From Bacteroidota bacterium (GTDB lineage: Bacteria > Bacteroidota > Bacteroidia > Chitinophagales > Chitinophagaceae): a stretch of 64,000 bases of DNA. Below are positions 26,356 through 35,709 of the stretch, piece by piece. Location: NCBI GenBank assembly GCA_018266615.1, contig JAFEAB010000108.1, positions 1 to 64,000 on the forward strand. Direction: 5' to 3'. A program made the position numbers and the translations under genes. The notes under the pieces are model-generated. The model saw only the letters and a program-made list of their open reading frames with translations. It searched no databases and was not told where the DNA came from. Position 1 is the first letter of the stretch, and every line of letters starts with the position of its first letter.

Positions 26356-27621
26356 ATGGGAAATTTAAGGCTAAGCCAACTTGCACAAACCCTGATTCCT
26401 TCAGAAATTGTACAATTAGGAGCCGCCATTAAAGAAAAAATAAAAGCGGGCCAGCACATTTATAATTATACGATTGGTGATTTTGATTCTTCTATATTCC
26501 CCATTCCGGGTGCACTGGAGGCAAACATTGTGGAAGCTTATCATCAGCATAAGACCACCTATCCTGCGGCAGATGGCGAACTGGTGTTAAGAAAGGCGGT
26601 ATCCCGGTTCATTGAGCACCATCAAAAAGTTACCTACCACCCCAACGAAATTCTGATTGCATCGGGTGGCAGGCCGTTGATTTATTCGGTTTACCGCACA
26701 ATTGTAGATAGCGGAGATAAGGTGATCTATCCGGTGCCAAGCTGGAACAATAATCATTATGCCCATTTTACCCAGGCAGAGCATGTTGTTATTGAATCCA
26801 CCCCGGAAAATGATTTTATGCCAACGGCAGCGCAAATAAAACCGCACCTGAAAGGTGCTACCCTGCTGGCTTTGTGTTCGCCCTTAAACCCTACCGGCAC
26901 AACGTTTCATAAAGAAGAATTAGAAAAAATTTGCGATCTCGTGATTGCAGAAAATGCCAGCAGAGGCCCCGGGGAAAAGAAGCTTTTTGTAATGTTCGAT
27001 CAGATTTACTGGACACTCACGTTGGAGGATACCCGGCATTACAATCCGGTGGCTCTTCGTCCGCAGATGAAGGAATACAGCATTTTTATTGATGGCATCA
27101 GTAAAGCATTTGCGGCAACCGGGGTACGGGTGGGATGGGCCCTTGGGCCCGAGCAGGTAATCGTAAAAATGCGGGGAATAAACAGTCATATTGGAAGTTG
27201 GGCTCCGATGGCTGAACAACATGCTACTGCAAAATTTCTTAATGATGAAGCCGCGGTAAATGATTTCTTAAAACATATTTGTAATGAAATTTCATACCGT
27301 CTCAACAAGATATACGACGTGTTTCATACCCTGAAAGACGAAGGGTTTTCGGTAGATGCCATTAAACCACAGGCGGCAATTTACCTAACGGTGCAGGTTA
27401 ACCTGAAAGGAAAAAGAACATCCGATGGGAAGACCCTGGAAAAACAAACCGATGTAACTTCTTATTTACTCAATGAAGCATCGCTTGCCCTGGTTCCATT
27501 TGAAGCTTTTGGCACCAAAACCGACAGTAGTTGGTACCGGCTTAGCGTAGGCTGTTGTAAAAAGGAAGAAATTGGAGAAATGGCAGCCCGGCTAAAGACT
27601 GCACTGAAAAAGCTTTCTTAA
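26356..27621 (+). CDS. Class I/II PLP aminotransferase (aspartate aminotransferase-like)
   Basis: 421 residues, fold type I. The PLP lysine is K250 in DGISKAFAATGVRVGW, and PLP-phosphate and Asn/Asp/Tyr contacts are in CSPLNPTGT and MFDQIYW. Length and spacing fit the AspC/PatA group. The exact amino donor is not clear. It overlaps the 3' end of the next minus-strand gene by 4 bases. Confidence 0.9.
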   Translation: MGNLRLSQLAQTLIPSEIVQLGAAIKEKIKAGQHIYNYTIGDFDSSIFPIPGALEANIVEAYHQHKTTYPAADGELVLRKAVSRFIEHHQKVTYHPNEILIASGGRPLIYSVYRTIVDSGDKVIYPVPSWNNNHYAHFTQAEHVVIESTPENDFMPTAAQIKPHLKGATLLALCSPLNPTGTTFHKEELEKICDLVIAENASRGPGEKKLFVMFDQIYWTLTLEDTRHYNPVALRPQMKEYSIFIDGISKAFAATGVRVGWALGPEQVIVKMRGINSHIGSWAPMAEQHATAKFLNDEAAVNDFLKHICNEISYRLNKIYDVFHTLKDEGFSVDAIKPQAAIYLTVQVNLKGKRTSDGKTLEKQTDVTSYLLNEASLALVPFEAFGTKTDSSWYRLSVGCCKKEEIGEMAARLKTALKKLS

Positions 27622-27866
27622 TTCTTGTTATTTAAAAAGATAAAGGCCTGCTCTTTTTTATTGCGCACCATTTTTTTAATCTCCACGGGATTATTGGTTA
27701 CTTTATATCGAACCAAATCAATCACCTCGTGGGCCAATACGAAATTATCAAGGCGCTCCACGTTGTACAATAACTCATGAAGCCATGTCACTTCCATTTC
27801 AATAGCCTGGGGCGACATTAAATCCTGTTTGAATAAAACGAGTAAATCGCGATTTGAGTTATTCAT
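27618..27866 (-). CDS. Hypothetical small protein
   Basis: 82 residues, acidic and helical (LMSPQAIEMEVTWLHELLYNV), with no signal peptide and no membrane segment. Not recognised. It lies 18 bases after the stop of the small lipoprotein at 27885-28013, so the two are probably co-transcribed. Confidence 0.7.
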   Translation of the reverse strand: MNNSNRDLLVLFKQDLMSPQAIEMEVTWLHELLYNVERLDNFVLAHEVIDLVRYKVTNNPVEIKKMVRNKKEQAFIFLNNKN

Positions 27867-27884
27867 AGCAAATCAAAAATTGGA

Positions 27885-28013
27885 TTATTTATACCCAACC
27901 ATCCCCTGGCGGTTAGGGCATCCGCATTGTCCTTTCCTGGCGGAAGAACAACCGGCGGCACAAATACAGGCGATAATGAGGAATAAAAAGGATATTTTTT
28001 TTACGTGTTGCAT
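27885..28013 (-). CDS. 42-residue Cys-rich lipoprotein
   Basis: The ATG at 28013 opens a frame encoding M-Q-H-V-K-K followed by a hydrophobic signal (ISFLFLIIACICAAG) and a lipobox (CAAGC, Cys22). The mature part is only 21 residues and contains CGCPNR and a C-terminal GMVGYK. The signal, lipobox and stop fit a real gene. It is followed after 18 bases by the 82-residue gene. Not recognised as a named family. The function could be envelope or metal related, which is a guess. Confidence 0.65.
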   Translation of the reverse strand: MQHVKKISFLFLIIACICAAGCSSARKGQCGCPNRQGMVGYK

Positions 28014-28054
28014 TGGATCAAGATTCTAATTTAAACTATTTTCAGGAATAAATA

Positions 28055-29170
28055 TTGTCTTTTTTGGGAACGGACTTTCAAAATAAGAAAAAGCAACCTG
28101 CTAAACGGGTTTTGGTGGCTCCTTTAGACTGGGGTTTAGGTCATGCTACCAGATGTATCCCAATTATAAACACATTAAAGATTAATGGAATAGATGTGCT
28201 ACTGGCAGGGGAAGGGCCCTCCCTAGAAATTTTGGTTAAAATCTTTCCCGGAACCCCTGTATTACCCCTGGAAGGATACCGGGTTAGGTATTCCCGGAAC
28301 AGGGCATTATTTCTTCCTAAACTCTTCGCTCAATCTATCCGCATCAAAAAAAGGATAAAGAAGGAACATACTTGGCTTCGTTGGGCGATTGATACGTATG
28401 CAATTGATGCCGTAATTTCTGATAATCGGTTTGGTTTGTGGAGTTCCCGCATCCCTTCCGTATTCATCACCCATCAACTCCAAATAAAAACAGGATTTAA
28501 GTTATTGGATCTTCTTGCGACGCCTATTAATTACCGGTTCATTAAAAAATTTAGCGCCTGTTGGGTGGCTGATGTTTCAGAAAATGAAAACCTGGCGGGG
28601 GATTTATCACATCCAAAAGGCAGGGTCCCTTTTCCTTACCAATATATCGGATTGTTATCCCGGTTTTGTTATTCGGAAGCCGAAAAAAAGGGAACCATTC
28701 TGTTTATGCTTTCCGGCCCAGAACCAGCCAGAACCTCTTTTGAAAATAGAATTTTACAGCAGGCTTCTCAAATTCCAAAGCCTATGATTCTTATTCGCGG
28801 TCTTCCGGGGGAACGGGCGTTGCCAAAAAACATCCCCGATAATTTAACTGTATTTAACCACGCCGAACCATCTGAATTAAGCAGGATGATAGCAGGGTCT
28901 GAAATGCTGGTGTGCCGGGCAGGATATTCTACCCTGATGGATCTTTGCGCATTAAAAAAGCAGGCGGTAATAATTCCAACGCCCGGCCAAACCGAACAGG
29001 AATATTTAGCAAAATACCTGCATCAGAAAAAATTATTTATGCGGGTGGAGGAAAAACATTTCACAAAGGAGCAAATAAAGGAGGCATTGGAAGTTTTCCC
29101 TTTTTCAAATAACTGGCCACGGGCCGGATTAAATGAAGGCCTGGTATTAGAATTCATCGCCGCACTTTAA
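28055..29170 (+). CDS. MurG-like (GT28-fold) glycosyltransferase
   Basis: 371 residues. The N-terminal GLGHATRCIPI loop and the C-terminal CRAGYSTLMDL and PTPGQTEQEYLA donor-site motifs give a GT-B fold of the MurG type. It is probably a UDP-sugar transferase for a surface glycolipid or polysaccharide. No ATG precedes the conserved core, so I use the TTG at 28055, with AGGA 7 bases upstream, one of the few Shine-Dalgarno-like sites here. The 3' end overlaps the opposing glycosyltransferase gene by 17 bases. Confidence 0.85.
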   Translation: MSFLGTDFQNKKKQPAKRVLVAPLDWGLGHATRCIPIINTLKINGIDVLLAGEGPSLEILVKIFPGTPVLPLEGYRVRYSRNRALFLPKLFAQSIRIKKRIKKEHTWLRWAIDTYAIDAVISDNRFGLWSSRIPSVFITHQLQIKTGFKLLDLLATPINYRFIKKFSACWVADVSENENLAGDLSHPKGRVPFPYQYIGLLSRFCYSEAEKKGTILFMLSGPEPARTSFENRILQQASQIPKPMILIRGLPGERALPKNIPDNLTVFNHAEPSELSRMIAGSEMLVCRAGYSTLMDLCALKKQAVIIPTPGQTEQEYLAKYLHQKKLFMRVEEKHFTKEQIKEALEVFPFSNNWPRAGLNEGLVLEFIAAL

Positions 29171-30404
29171 TGCGGGCTTCATTTTTTGCAATTACCACTC
29201 CATTTTCATTTTTATTGTTGCTGCCCACAATAGAGTCGCTTCCTTCGGCCTGGATAAAAAAATCTAATTTTCCCCGATGCGTTCTTATCGCATCAATAAT
29301 TTCGGAAAAGGCCATGGGTCCTTCGCAAAATACCAGGTCATCGAGTTCATATTTCCGGGTAAGCTCTGCCAGGTCTTTAAGTTCGCCCAGATGGATCCCG
29401 ATATCAAACTTATTGAGTGCAATTCTTCCGCGAATGATGAATGGTTTCTTGGCATAACGCAATAATCCTATACTTTCTTCAAATCTTTTCTGGCCAGCCA
29501 CCACAGCTACCTGCGACATTCCCGAAAAACGGGACTCTTGTTTCTTCAACACTTTTTTACCTGACCTTCTTGCCGAGGAAAACAACCCGCCCACAGAAAT
29601 GGAAGTAGAAATGAGAAAGCGGGTAATCTTTTTTTGTTCGTAATGCTTCTTTACAAAAAGCTGCATCGCGCCATAGAAAGATTTTACATATCCCTTGCTG
29701 TACTTCTTTGTGCTTTCTCCCTTAAAATGAATGATGCTGATGGAGGAAACATAATAATTTTTATACCCGGCTTTAAGGATGCGGTAGCTGAGGTCGATAT
29801 CTTCTCCGTACATAAAATAATCCTCATCAAAGCCTTGTACTTTTTCCAGACATTCGCGGCTAATCATCATGAAAGCCCCCGCCACTACATCCACCTCATG
29901 GTCTCCTTCCTCCGCAATATGTGCTGCATAATATGCGGAGAAAACCGGAGAATCAGGGAATAATGCACTTAGTCCAGACATTTTAAAAAAGGAAGCCCTG
30001 GCCGATGGAAAAGATCGTTTGCTTTCTCTGAGATAAAATCCGGCACCATCCAGCATCCGCACACCAATGGCGCCTGCATTCGGACGTGCATTCATAAACG
30101 TGAGGGCCTTATCGAAACAATTTTCGGGGAGAATCGTATCCGGATTCAGGAACAGGATATATTTTCCAGTTGCTTCCTTCAACGCCAGGTTATTGGCTTT
30201 GGAAAACCCAAGGTTTTTATCGAGCCAGGTAAAAGACACGGTAGGAAACCGTTGGGGCAAATAATTCTTGCTGCCATCTGTGGAGTGATTATCTACCACC
30301 AAAATCTCCACCGCCCACCCGGCCGAAGCCCGGATTACAGAATGCAGGCATTGTTCTAAAAAATACCTGACGTTATAGTTAACGATGATTACAGAAAGAT
30401 CCAC
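29154..30404 (-). CDS. Family 2 glycosyltransferase with a C-terminal CoA-binding-like domain
   Basis: 416 residues. Residues 1-230 form a GT-A domain with VIIVNYN, VVDNHSTDGS and FLNPDTIL, like the rhamnosyl transferases of cell-envelope glycan synthesis. After a basic linker, residues about 310-400 (FDIGIHLGELKDLAELTRKYELDDLV, then EIIDAIRTHRGKLDF) match the fold seen before the catalytic domain of polyprenyl glycosylphosphotransferases (CoA-binding 3). This assignment is by pattern and is only moderately sure. It makes surface glycans, exact product unknown. Confidence 0.82.
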   Translation of the reverse strand: MDLSVIIVNYNVRYFLEQCLHSVIRASAGWAVEILVVDNHSTDGSKNYLPQRFPTVSFTWLDKNLGFSKANNLALKEATGKYILFLNPDTILPENCFDKALTFMNARPNAGAIGVRMLDGAGFYLRESKRSFPSARASFFKMSGLSALFPDSPVFSAYYAAHIAEEGDHEVDVVAGAFMMISRECLEKVQGFDEDYFMYGEDIDLSYRILKAGYKNYYVSSISIIHFKGESTKKYSKGYVKSFYGAMQLFVKKHYEQKKITRFLISTSISVGGLFSSARRSGKKVLKKQESRFSGMSQVAVVAGQKRFEESIGLLRYAKKPFIIRGRIALNKFDIGIHLGELKDLAELTRKYELDDLVFCEGPMAFSEIIDAIRTHRGKLDFFIQAEGSDSIVGSNNKNENGVVIAKNEARIKVRR

Positions 30405-30504
30405 AGCCCTATAATATTATCCACGAAATACGGGCATTTCGGGCAGAGAACAAAAACCGCCGGAATTAGATTCCGTTAAAAATGTAATTGCCACCCGGGC
30501 AATT

Positions 30505-30512
30505 TATCTTTG
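30505..30512 (+). promoter_or_regulatory. -7 promoter element TATCTTTG
   Basis: Matches TAnnTTTG and ends exactly four bases before the ATG at 30517. A leaderless start is likely. Confidence 0.6.
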
Positions 30513-30516
30513 CAGT

Positions 30517-31299
30517 ATGTTAAAAACAACCTTAATAAATGCGGTACAGGCCGGAGCAGCGCAGCTTCAACATTATTTTAATGGAAACTTTAAAATTTCC
30601 AATAAAGAAGGAATAAACAACCTGGTTACAGAGGCTGACCATGCTTCTGAAAGGGAAATAATAAACATCATTAAACAGGATTTTCCTCAGCATTTCATCC
30701 TGAGTGAGGAAACCGGGGAGCTGCGATCGGACAGTAATGTAAAATGGATAATCGACCCCATCGATGGTACGGTAAACTTTGCCAATGGTATCCCTATTTG
30801 TTGCGTGAGTATTGGAATAGAAAAGGACGGCGATATGATAATGGGTGCCGTATTTAATCCCTTCATGCAAGAATTTTACTTTGCCGAAAAAGGAAAAGGG
30901 GCCAGTCTGAATGAAAAATCAATCCGGGTTTCCGATAAACAACAAGTTCTGAAAAGTTGCCTGGTTACCGGATTCCCCTATACTTATTCAGATACGCCAA
31001 ATGGGCCCATTCAGGTATTTGAAAAATTAATAAAAAAAGGGATTCCCGTAAGGCGGCTGGGTAGTGCTGCCATCGACCTTTGCTGGGTTGCCGCCGGACG
31101 TTTTGATGGGTTTTATGAACACAACCTCCAGGCTTGGGATAGCGCAGCCGGTTTTTTAATAGTTGAAGAGGCCGGTGGTAAAGTGACGGATTATAAAGGG
31201 AATTACTACTCCCCCTATCAGCCTCATTTATTGGCCACCAATGGAAAAATTCATGACGAATTGCTGGCGGTTGTAAACGGAGCTCCTTTAACTCAATAA
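30517..31299 (+). CDS. Inositol monophosphatase family protein (SuhB/CysQ-like)
   Basis: 260 residues. Metal-binding motifs of the family are D80-P-I-D83-G-T (in IIDPIDGTVNFANG) and AWDSAAGFLIVEEAGG, with an EETGE loop before them. It dephosphorylates inositol-1-phosphate or related phosphates, and bacterial members are often SuhB-like. It lies 9 bases upstream of thiL, so they form an operon, and it has a TAnnTTTG box four bases before the ATG. Confidence 0.9.
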   Translation: MLKTTLINAVQAGAAQLQHYFNGNFKISNKEGINNLVTEADHASEREIINIIKQDFPQHFILSEETGELRSDSNVKWIIDPIDGTVNFANGIPICCVSIGIEKDGDMIMGAVFNPFMQEFYFAEKGKGASLNEKSIRVSDKQQVLKSCLVTGFPYTYSDTPNGPIQVFEKLIKKGIPVRRLGSAAIDLCWVAAGRFDGFYEHNLQAWDSAAGFLIVEEAGGKVTDYKGNYYSPYQPHLLATNGKIHDELLAVVNGAPLTQ

Positions 31300-31308
31300 T
31301 TACCTTTT

Positions 31309-32355
31309 ATGGATAACATCAGAACAGAAGTTTCTTCCATGGGAGAGTTTGGATTAATTGAACACCTCACCCGGAATAATGAAACCCGGAACATATCCAC
31401 CATTGTTAGTGTGGGAGACGATGCCGCAGTAATTGACCACTTTGGAAGGCAAACCGTTATTACCACCGATTTGCTAATAGAAGGCATTCACTTTGATTTA
31501 TCCTACACCCCCCTTAAACACCTCGGGTATAAGAGCATTGTGGTTAACCTCAGCGATATCTACGCTATGAACGCCACACCTACCCAGGTAACACTTAGCA
31601 TAGCATTCAGCAACCGGTTTAGTGTGGAAGCATTAGACGAATTTTATGAAGGCGTTTATGCCGCGTGCAGTAAATACAATGTAGATCTTGTTGGAGGCGA
31701 CACCAGCACATCGCAAAAGGGATTTATTATAAGCGTTACTGCCATAGGCGAAGTGGCCCCCAATGGATTTATTAAACGGGATGGTGCATCTAAAAATGAC
31801 CTCATTTGTGTAAGCGGTCAATTAGGCGGCGCTTTCCTGGGAATCACCCTCCTGGAAAGGGAAAAGAAAATTTTCCAGGAAACCGGTGCCCAGCCCGATC
31901 TGGAAGGGCAATCGTATATCGTTGGCCGCTTGTTGAAACCGGAAGCCCGGAAAGACATCATAGAGTTTCTTCTGGAAGCCGGCATTACCCCAACGAGCAT
32001 GATTGACATCAGTGATGGACTCAGCAGCGATCTCCTTCATATTTGCCAGCAAAGCGATACCGGTTGTGTGATTTATGAAGACAAACTCCCTTTCAATGAT
32101 GAAATGAAAGAGTTTGCCTATAAACTTAAAATTGATCCTACGGCCTGTGCGCTCAGCGGAGGGGAAGAGTATGAATTGCTCTTTACCATCACGCAAAACG
32201 ACTATGAAAAAATTAAAAGTAATTCTGCTATTTCCGTCATAGGATATATGACAGAAGCGGCGGAAGGAAAGAAAATTATTACCCGGGGAGGAAATAGCCA
32301 TACGCTGATTGCACAAGGATGGAATCACCTCGGAAATCAGGAGGCTGGCACATGA
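31309..32355 (+). CDS. thiL: Thiamine-phosphate kinase
   Basis: 348 residues of the ThiL/PurM type. An early Gly-Asp-Asp loop (VGDDAAVI), TTDLLIEGIHF, VVGGDTSTS-like motif and ISDGLSSDL are all visible. It makes thiamine diphosphate from thiamine monophosphate with ATP. No TPP riboswitch precedes the operon. The 3' end overlaps the convergent gene by 19 bases. Confidence 0.94.
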   Translation: MDNIRTEVSSMGEFGLIEHLTRNNETRNISTIVSVGDDAAVIDHFGRQTVITTDLLIEGIHFDLSYTPLKHLGYKSIVVNLSDIYAMNATPTQVTLSIAFSNRFSVEALDEFYEGVYAACSKYNVDLVGGDTSTSQKGFIISVTAIGEVAPNGFIKRDGASKNDLICVSGQLGGAFLGITLLEREKKIFQETGAQPDLEGQSYIVGRLLKPEARKDIIEFLLEAGITPTSMIDISDGLSSDLLHICQQSDTGCVIYEDKLPFNDEMKEFAYKLKIDPTACALSGGEEYELLFTITQNDYEKIKSNSAISVIGYMTEAAEGKKIITRGGNSHTLIAQGWNHLGNQEAGT

Positions 32356-32777
32356 TTGAGCAAGCCGAGAATACAGGAAAGCAACCGCTGAATCTTTTGA
32401 GCCGTTCCAAATTGCGTGTTTACCTGCTTTATACACTGGTAAAATACAGGTAGAGGTCTTTTCCTTCCATCGAATGCAAAGGCAAGATTATTACTATACC
32501 CCACATATATAATCCGTCCCCAAAAATCGGTTTGGATTAATAGTTGATACAAATTGTTTCGTTCATTTAAAATCATTTGTAAATAGGTATATGGGTTCAC
32601 CGGATTATACCGGTTGGCATTGGGTGTTCCGTCTTCCATTGGTAAGCTAAGCCCCGTAAAATTTGAAAGGATTACCTGCTCCGGCTTTTCAATTTCCATT
32701 TCTCCATACCTGAACTCCTGTGCACCCGATTGAATGGATATCAGGAGAATCCAAGAAACCATTCCGATTATTTTCAT
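32337..32777 (-). CDS. Secreted protein of unknown function
   Basis: 146 residues from the ATG at 32777, giving a clean signal peptide (MKIIGMVSWILLISIQSGAQ). The mature part is polar and Asn/Tyr-rich (NPYTYLQMILNERNNLYQLL). It begins one base after the stop of the previous gene, so the two small exported proteins are translationally coupled. No family recognised. Confidence 0.7.
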   Translation of the reverse strand: MKIIGMVSWILLISIQSGAQEFRYGEMEIEKPEQVILSNFTGLSLPMEDGTPNANRYNPVNPYTYLQMILNERNNLYQLLIQTDFWGRIIYVGYSNNLAFAFDGRKRPLPVFYQCIKQVNTQFGTAQKIQRLLSCILGLLNHVPAS

Positions 32778-32778
32778 T

Positions 32779-33024
32779 TTAGTACTCTTTTTTGATTGCT
32801 TCCTTCCTGATTTGATAATAAAACAGGGAGTCGTTACCACATCTCTCCCGTAACTTTTCAAAAAGATAAGGGTAAAGTACAGGTGGGATAATCCAATTTC
32901 CGCAACTATCTTTCGAAATCGTAATCACCTTTCTCTCCCATAGCACGGAGGTTTGTACATCGCTCTGCGCCCGCAACCCCGCAACCGGGGATAGAATAAA
33001 TAAAAACAGGAATCTCCATTTCAT
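32779..33024 (-). CDS. Small secreted protein of unknown function
   Basis: 81 residues with a signal peptide ending GLRAQ. It has two Cys (CGNW and RCGN contexts) that could form a disulphide. The next gene starts one base after its stop. Both may be secreted partners. Function unknown. Confidence 0.65.
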   Translation of the reverse strand: MKWRFLFLFILSPVAGLRAQSDVQTSVLWERKVITISKDSCGNWIIPPVLYPYLFEKLRERCGNDSLFYYQIRKEAIKKEY

Positions 33025-33163
33025 TTGTGAAAGCTACGGTCGCTAATTGCGGATTGCAAGCTTTTCCACAGAAGGAAATTGAGTTTCGCTGAAGAATTTA
33101 CAGTGCCTGATTTTTCAACCATCTACAGGGAGAAATTTCTGCAAACCCAACGTGCAGTTCACC

Positions 33164-33194
33164 TTGCGAATCGCATTTTCAAAAATTATGTTTG
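33164..33194 (+). promoter_or_regulatory. Promoter of the XRE regulator
   Basis: TTG at 33164-33166, 20 bases, TATGTTTG at 33187-33194: a full Bacteroidota consensus promoter. The leader to the ATG at 33209 is 14 bases. Confidence 0.75.
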
Positions 33195-33208
33195 TAAAAA
33201 AAATTAAA

Positions 33209-33643
33209 ATGAAGAATTACAAATTAAGGCCTGCCGAAAGTCGATTTAAAGTAGGGGTAAACATCCGGAAGTGGAGAAACATGAAGGAGATAAAGCAAAA
33301 GGATCTTGCTGTCAGCTTAGGGCTATCCGAAGCGGCGGTCAGTAACATCGAAAATGATATCACCAATGTAACCTTGACACAACTGGAAGATATATCCACT
33401 GTTTTGGAAGTTAGTATGGAGCAACTGCTTTCGGACCCTCAACAGCAATATTTGCGAAAACAGGAAAGCACGCCCGATCCGGATCCGGATAATCTTCAGA
33501 AGCAATTGATAAAAGCGATGATAATCAGCCTGCAGAAAAAGGATGAACAGCTCCAGGAACTAATGGGACTACTCATTTCAAATTTTAATGGAATAAACAG
33601 TCCTGTGTCATATAAGCGACTTTCGTCCAATGGCGCGAAGTGA
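33209..33643 (+). CDS. XRE-family transcriptional regulator
   Basis: 144 residues from the ATG at 33209. Residues 13-68 form a lambda-Cro-type helix-turn-helix (GVNIRKWRNMKEIKQKDLA, then LGLSEAAVSNIENDIT). A Pro/Asp linker (about residues 80-95) and a helical C-terminus follow. It may act as a dimer. Target unknown. A second ATG at 33188 lies inside the -7 element and is rejected. Confidence 0.85.
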   Translation: MKNYKLRPAESRFKVGVNIRKWRNMKEIKQKDLAVSLGLSEAAVSNIENDITNVTLTQLEDISTVLEVSMEQLLSDPQQQYLRKQESTPDPDPDNLQKQLIKAMIISLQKKDEQLQELMGLLISNFNGINSPVSYKRLSSNGAK

Positions 33644-33646
33644 AAA

Positions 33647-34486
33647 TCAATTCCGGGGAGTGAATTTAACGGAGGTCATGGTTAATGAACCGCCCACCGG
33701 TTTATCATTAAAGAGTGTAATTTCATCAGAAGGCAGGGATACCCCCAGGCTGTAAATCAGGGGTAGAAAGTGTTCGGGGGTTGGGATTGCCATATTTACT
33801 GCAAGGCCGGCCTTTTTATAATGGATGAGGGATTGAAAGTTACCATCCAGGATACCCTGCTTCATAAACGAGGCAGCCTCCATAGCCCAATCGTAAGCAA
33901 AACCCGGTGTTTCCAATTTGTCCCAGGCTATCCGGTTTAAATTATGCACCATATTGCCACTTCCTAAAATTAATATGCCTTTATTTCGAAATGAACGGAG
34001 TTTTATTGCTAGTTCATAATGCGCTTCGGGTTGCATATTATGATCTAAGCTTAATTGTACAACCGGCACTTTAGCGTCGGGATATAAATGCTTAAGTACC
34101 GACCAGGCTCCATGATCGAGGCCCCAGCTAAGATCGGAGGCAGCGGGCAATGGGCTAAGTGCTGAAATAATATGCTCTGCCAATTCGGGGCTTCCGGGTG
34201 CCGGATAGGAAACTTCAAAAAGTTTACGCGGGAACCCGCCGAAATCATGAATTGTTTTTGGATGTTCCATACCCGTAACCCTTGTTCCATTTGTTTCCCA
34301 ATGGGCAGATATACATAACACGGCCCGGGGCGTTTCAATTTCGGAAGCCACCCTCCTAAACCCCTGCACAAATTCATTTTCCTCAATCGCATTCATGGGG
34401 CTCCCATGCCCAAGAAAAAGTGCCGGCATGGTAGTTGAATTCCTGCTCTTACCAACTAACTCGTCAATATCTTTTACTATGTCCAT
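33647..34486 (-). CDS. ygiD: 4,5-DOPA dioxygenase-type extradiol enzyme (YgiD family)
   Basis: 279 residues. The class III extradiol dioxygenase fold is marked by LFLGHGSPMNAI, CISAHWETNG, DHGAWSVLKHLYP and LILGSGNMVHNL, which hold the metal and active-site His residues. Family members cleave DOPA or similar catechols with a bound metal (zinc or iron). Convergent with the XRE gene. No related pathway gene is nearby. Confidence 0.9.
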   Translation of the reverse strand: MDIVKDIDELVGKSRNSTTMPALFLGHGSPMNAIEENEFVQGFRRVASEIETPRAVLCISAHWETNGTRVTGMEHPKTIHDFGGFPRKLFEVSYPAPGSPELAEHIISALSPLPAASDLSWGLDHGAWSVLKHLYPDAKVPVVQLSLDHNMQPEAHYELAIKLRSFRNKGILILGSGNMVHNLNRIAWDKLETPGFAYDWAMEAASFMKQGILDGNFQSLIHYKKAGLAVNMAIPTPEHFLPLIYSLGVSLPSDEITLFNDKPVGGSLTMTSVKFTPRN

Positions 34487-35022
34487 ATATATTCAGGAAA
34501 CTAACAGCCGCCTGATGTAAAATGTTTGAAGGAGAATAGGGGAACATTGGTACGAGAAAAAAGCAGGTAAGGAAGATGCTGTAAAATAAACAGGAAAATT
34601 ACCTACGCCAAAGGTTCAAACTAAAAAATAGAAATACAGTTACATATAAAAAAGTGTATTATGCGAAAAACTTCTTCGTATATACCTCATCCGTTAGGTA
34701 TGAATAATTAGAAAAATTCCGATTTTATAAAAAAAATGCTCAAATATTTCGTTGAAACACAATAAAAGGGAAGGAAATTCGCTTATATTTCTGTATCGGG
34801 ATCGAACAATTCCCGGAACCGCTTAACCTGATGAAAAACCAAGAAACTGAGACAATTCAAAGCCTGTTGTTCATGCTGAACTTACCGGGCAATTTCCCTC
34901 AATCTTAGGTTATCAAATTAAACTAAACCCATTTTTCGCATACCCGGGTGCCGGGTGATGAACGCTTTTTGTTAGGCACTACAGGACAACGAAGATAGCC
35001 TCGGAATTGGACCGGGGCTACT
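34487..35022. other. 536-bp intergenic region with a hairpin
   Basis: No gene recognised. A 9-bp hairpin lies at 34996-35020 (TAGCCTCGG and CCGGGGCTA, one G-U pair, 7-nt loop) just after the stop at 35023. It may end the rpoN/membrane-protein mRNA on the minus strand, though its T-run is weak. A 25-codon frame starts at 34831 on the plus strand and is probably chance. Confidence 0.5.
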
Positions 35023-35706
35023 TCACTTTACCATCACCGCCGCAACAAACTGGGTGATTAGCCCAACTATAAGGCCCAGGTAAATTTCTTTGGGTGTATG
35101 GGCCGAAAGCAACATCCTGGCGCTTAACACCAGCCCACCAATAAGAAACACTGCCGACAAGGGCCAGGTCATCAGCATTTCATTTCGGAACATAATCAGA
35201 AGAAAAACGCCAACCCATGCACCCATACCGGTGGCATGCATACTAATCTTAAAGTAAATATTAGCAATCAGGCAAGCGGATGATGCCAGGAAAATTCCCA
35301 AAATAAAAGAACTTAAAATAGGCGGATAAAGGGGTTGCCGGCTAAAGACCAAATAACTCCAAAAGTAAAAAATACCCACGGCAATATAGGGAATGATACG
35401 ATCGCGCTGAGAATGGAGCTGTATAGAATCAATAAACCGCAAGGCCCTCAACAATACCACGCTCAATAAAGGGAAAAAAACCAGGTTAATGGCCACAATA
35501 ACCAGGGTTTGTCTTCTGGCTCCTTCATCAAATCCGGCAAATGCCGAGGGGTGTAAATACAAGAGGAACCAGGTAACATATAGCGGTATAAATACGGGAT
35601 GAAAAAGAATACTGAATAAATGTGCGTATATGCGTTGGAGTAAATTAAGTTTAACGGGAAGCTTACTCTCTGGTATGGTTGATCCGTTGCCGGCTATTTG
35701 CATCAT
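35023..35706 (-). CDS. Membrane protein with PAP2-like C-terminus
   Basis: 227 residues with about six transmembrane helices. The C-terminal half has ISMHATGMGAWVG and SARMLLSAHTPKEIYLGLIVG, resembling the catalytic signature of PAP2 phosphatases (with H in SMHA and SAHT), but the usual KxxxxxxRP motif is not clear, so activity is uncertain. It starts 3 bases after rpoN and is probably co-transcribed. Confidence 0.72.
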   Translation of the reverse strand: MMQIAGNGSTIPESKLPVKLNLLQRIYAHLFSILFHPVFIPLYVTWFLLYLHPSAFAGFDEGARRQTLVIVAINLVFFPLLSVVLLRALRFIDSIQLHSQRDRIIPYIAVGIFYFWSYLVFSRQPLYPPILSSFILGIFLASSACLIANIYFKISMHATGMGAWVGVFLLIMFRNEMLMTWPLSAVFLIGGLVLSARMLLSAHTPKEIYLGLIVGLITQFVAAVMVK

Positions 35707-35709
35707 GTT

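Noticed and set aside
34831..34908. 25-codon peptide frame in the rpoN-ygiD gap
   Set aside because: Short, no promoter box or second support; kept only as a note.
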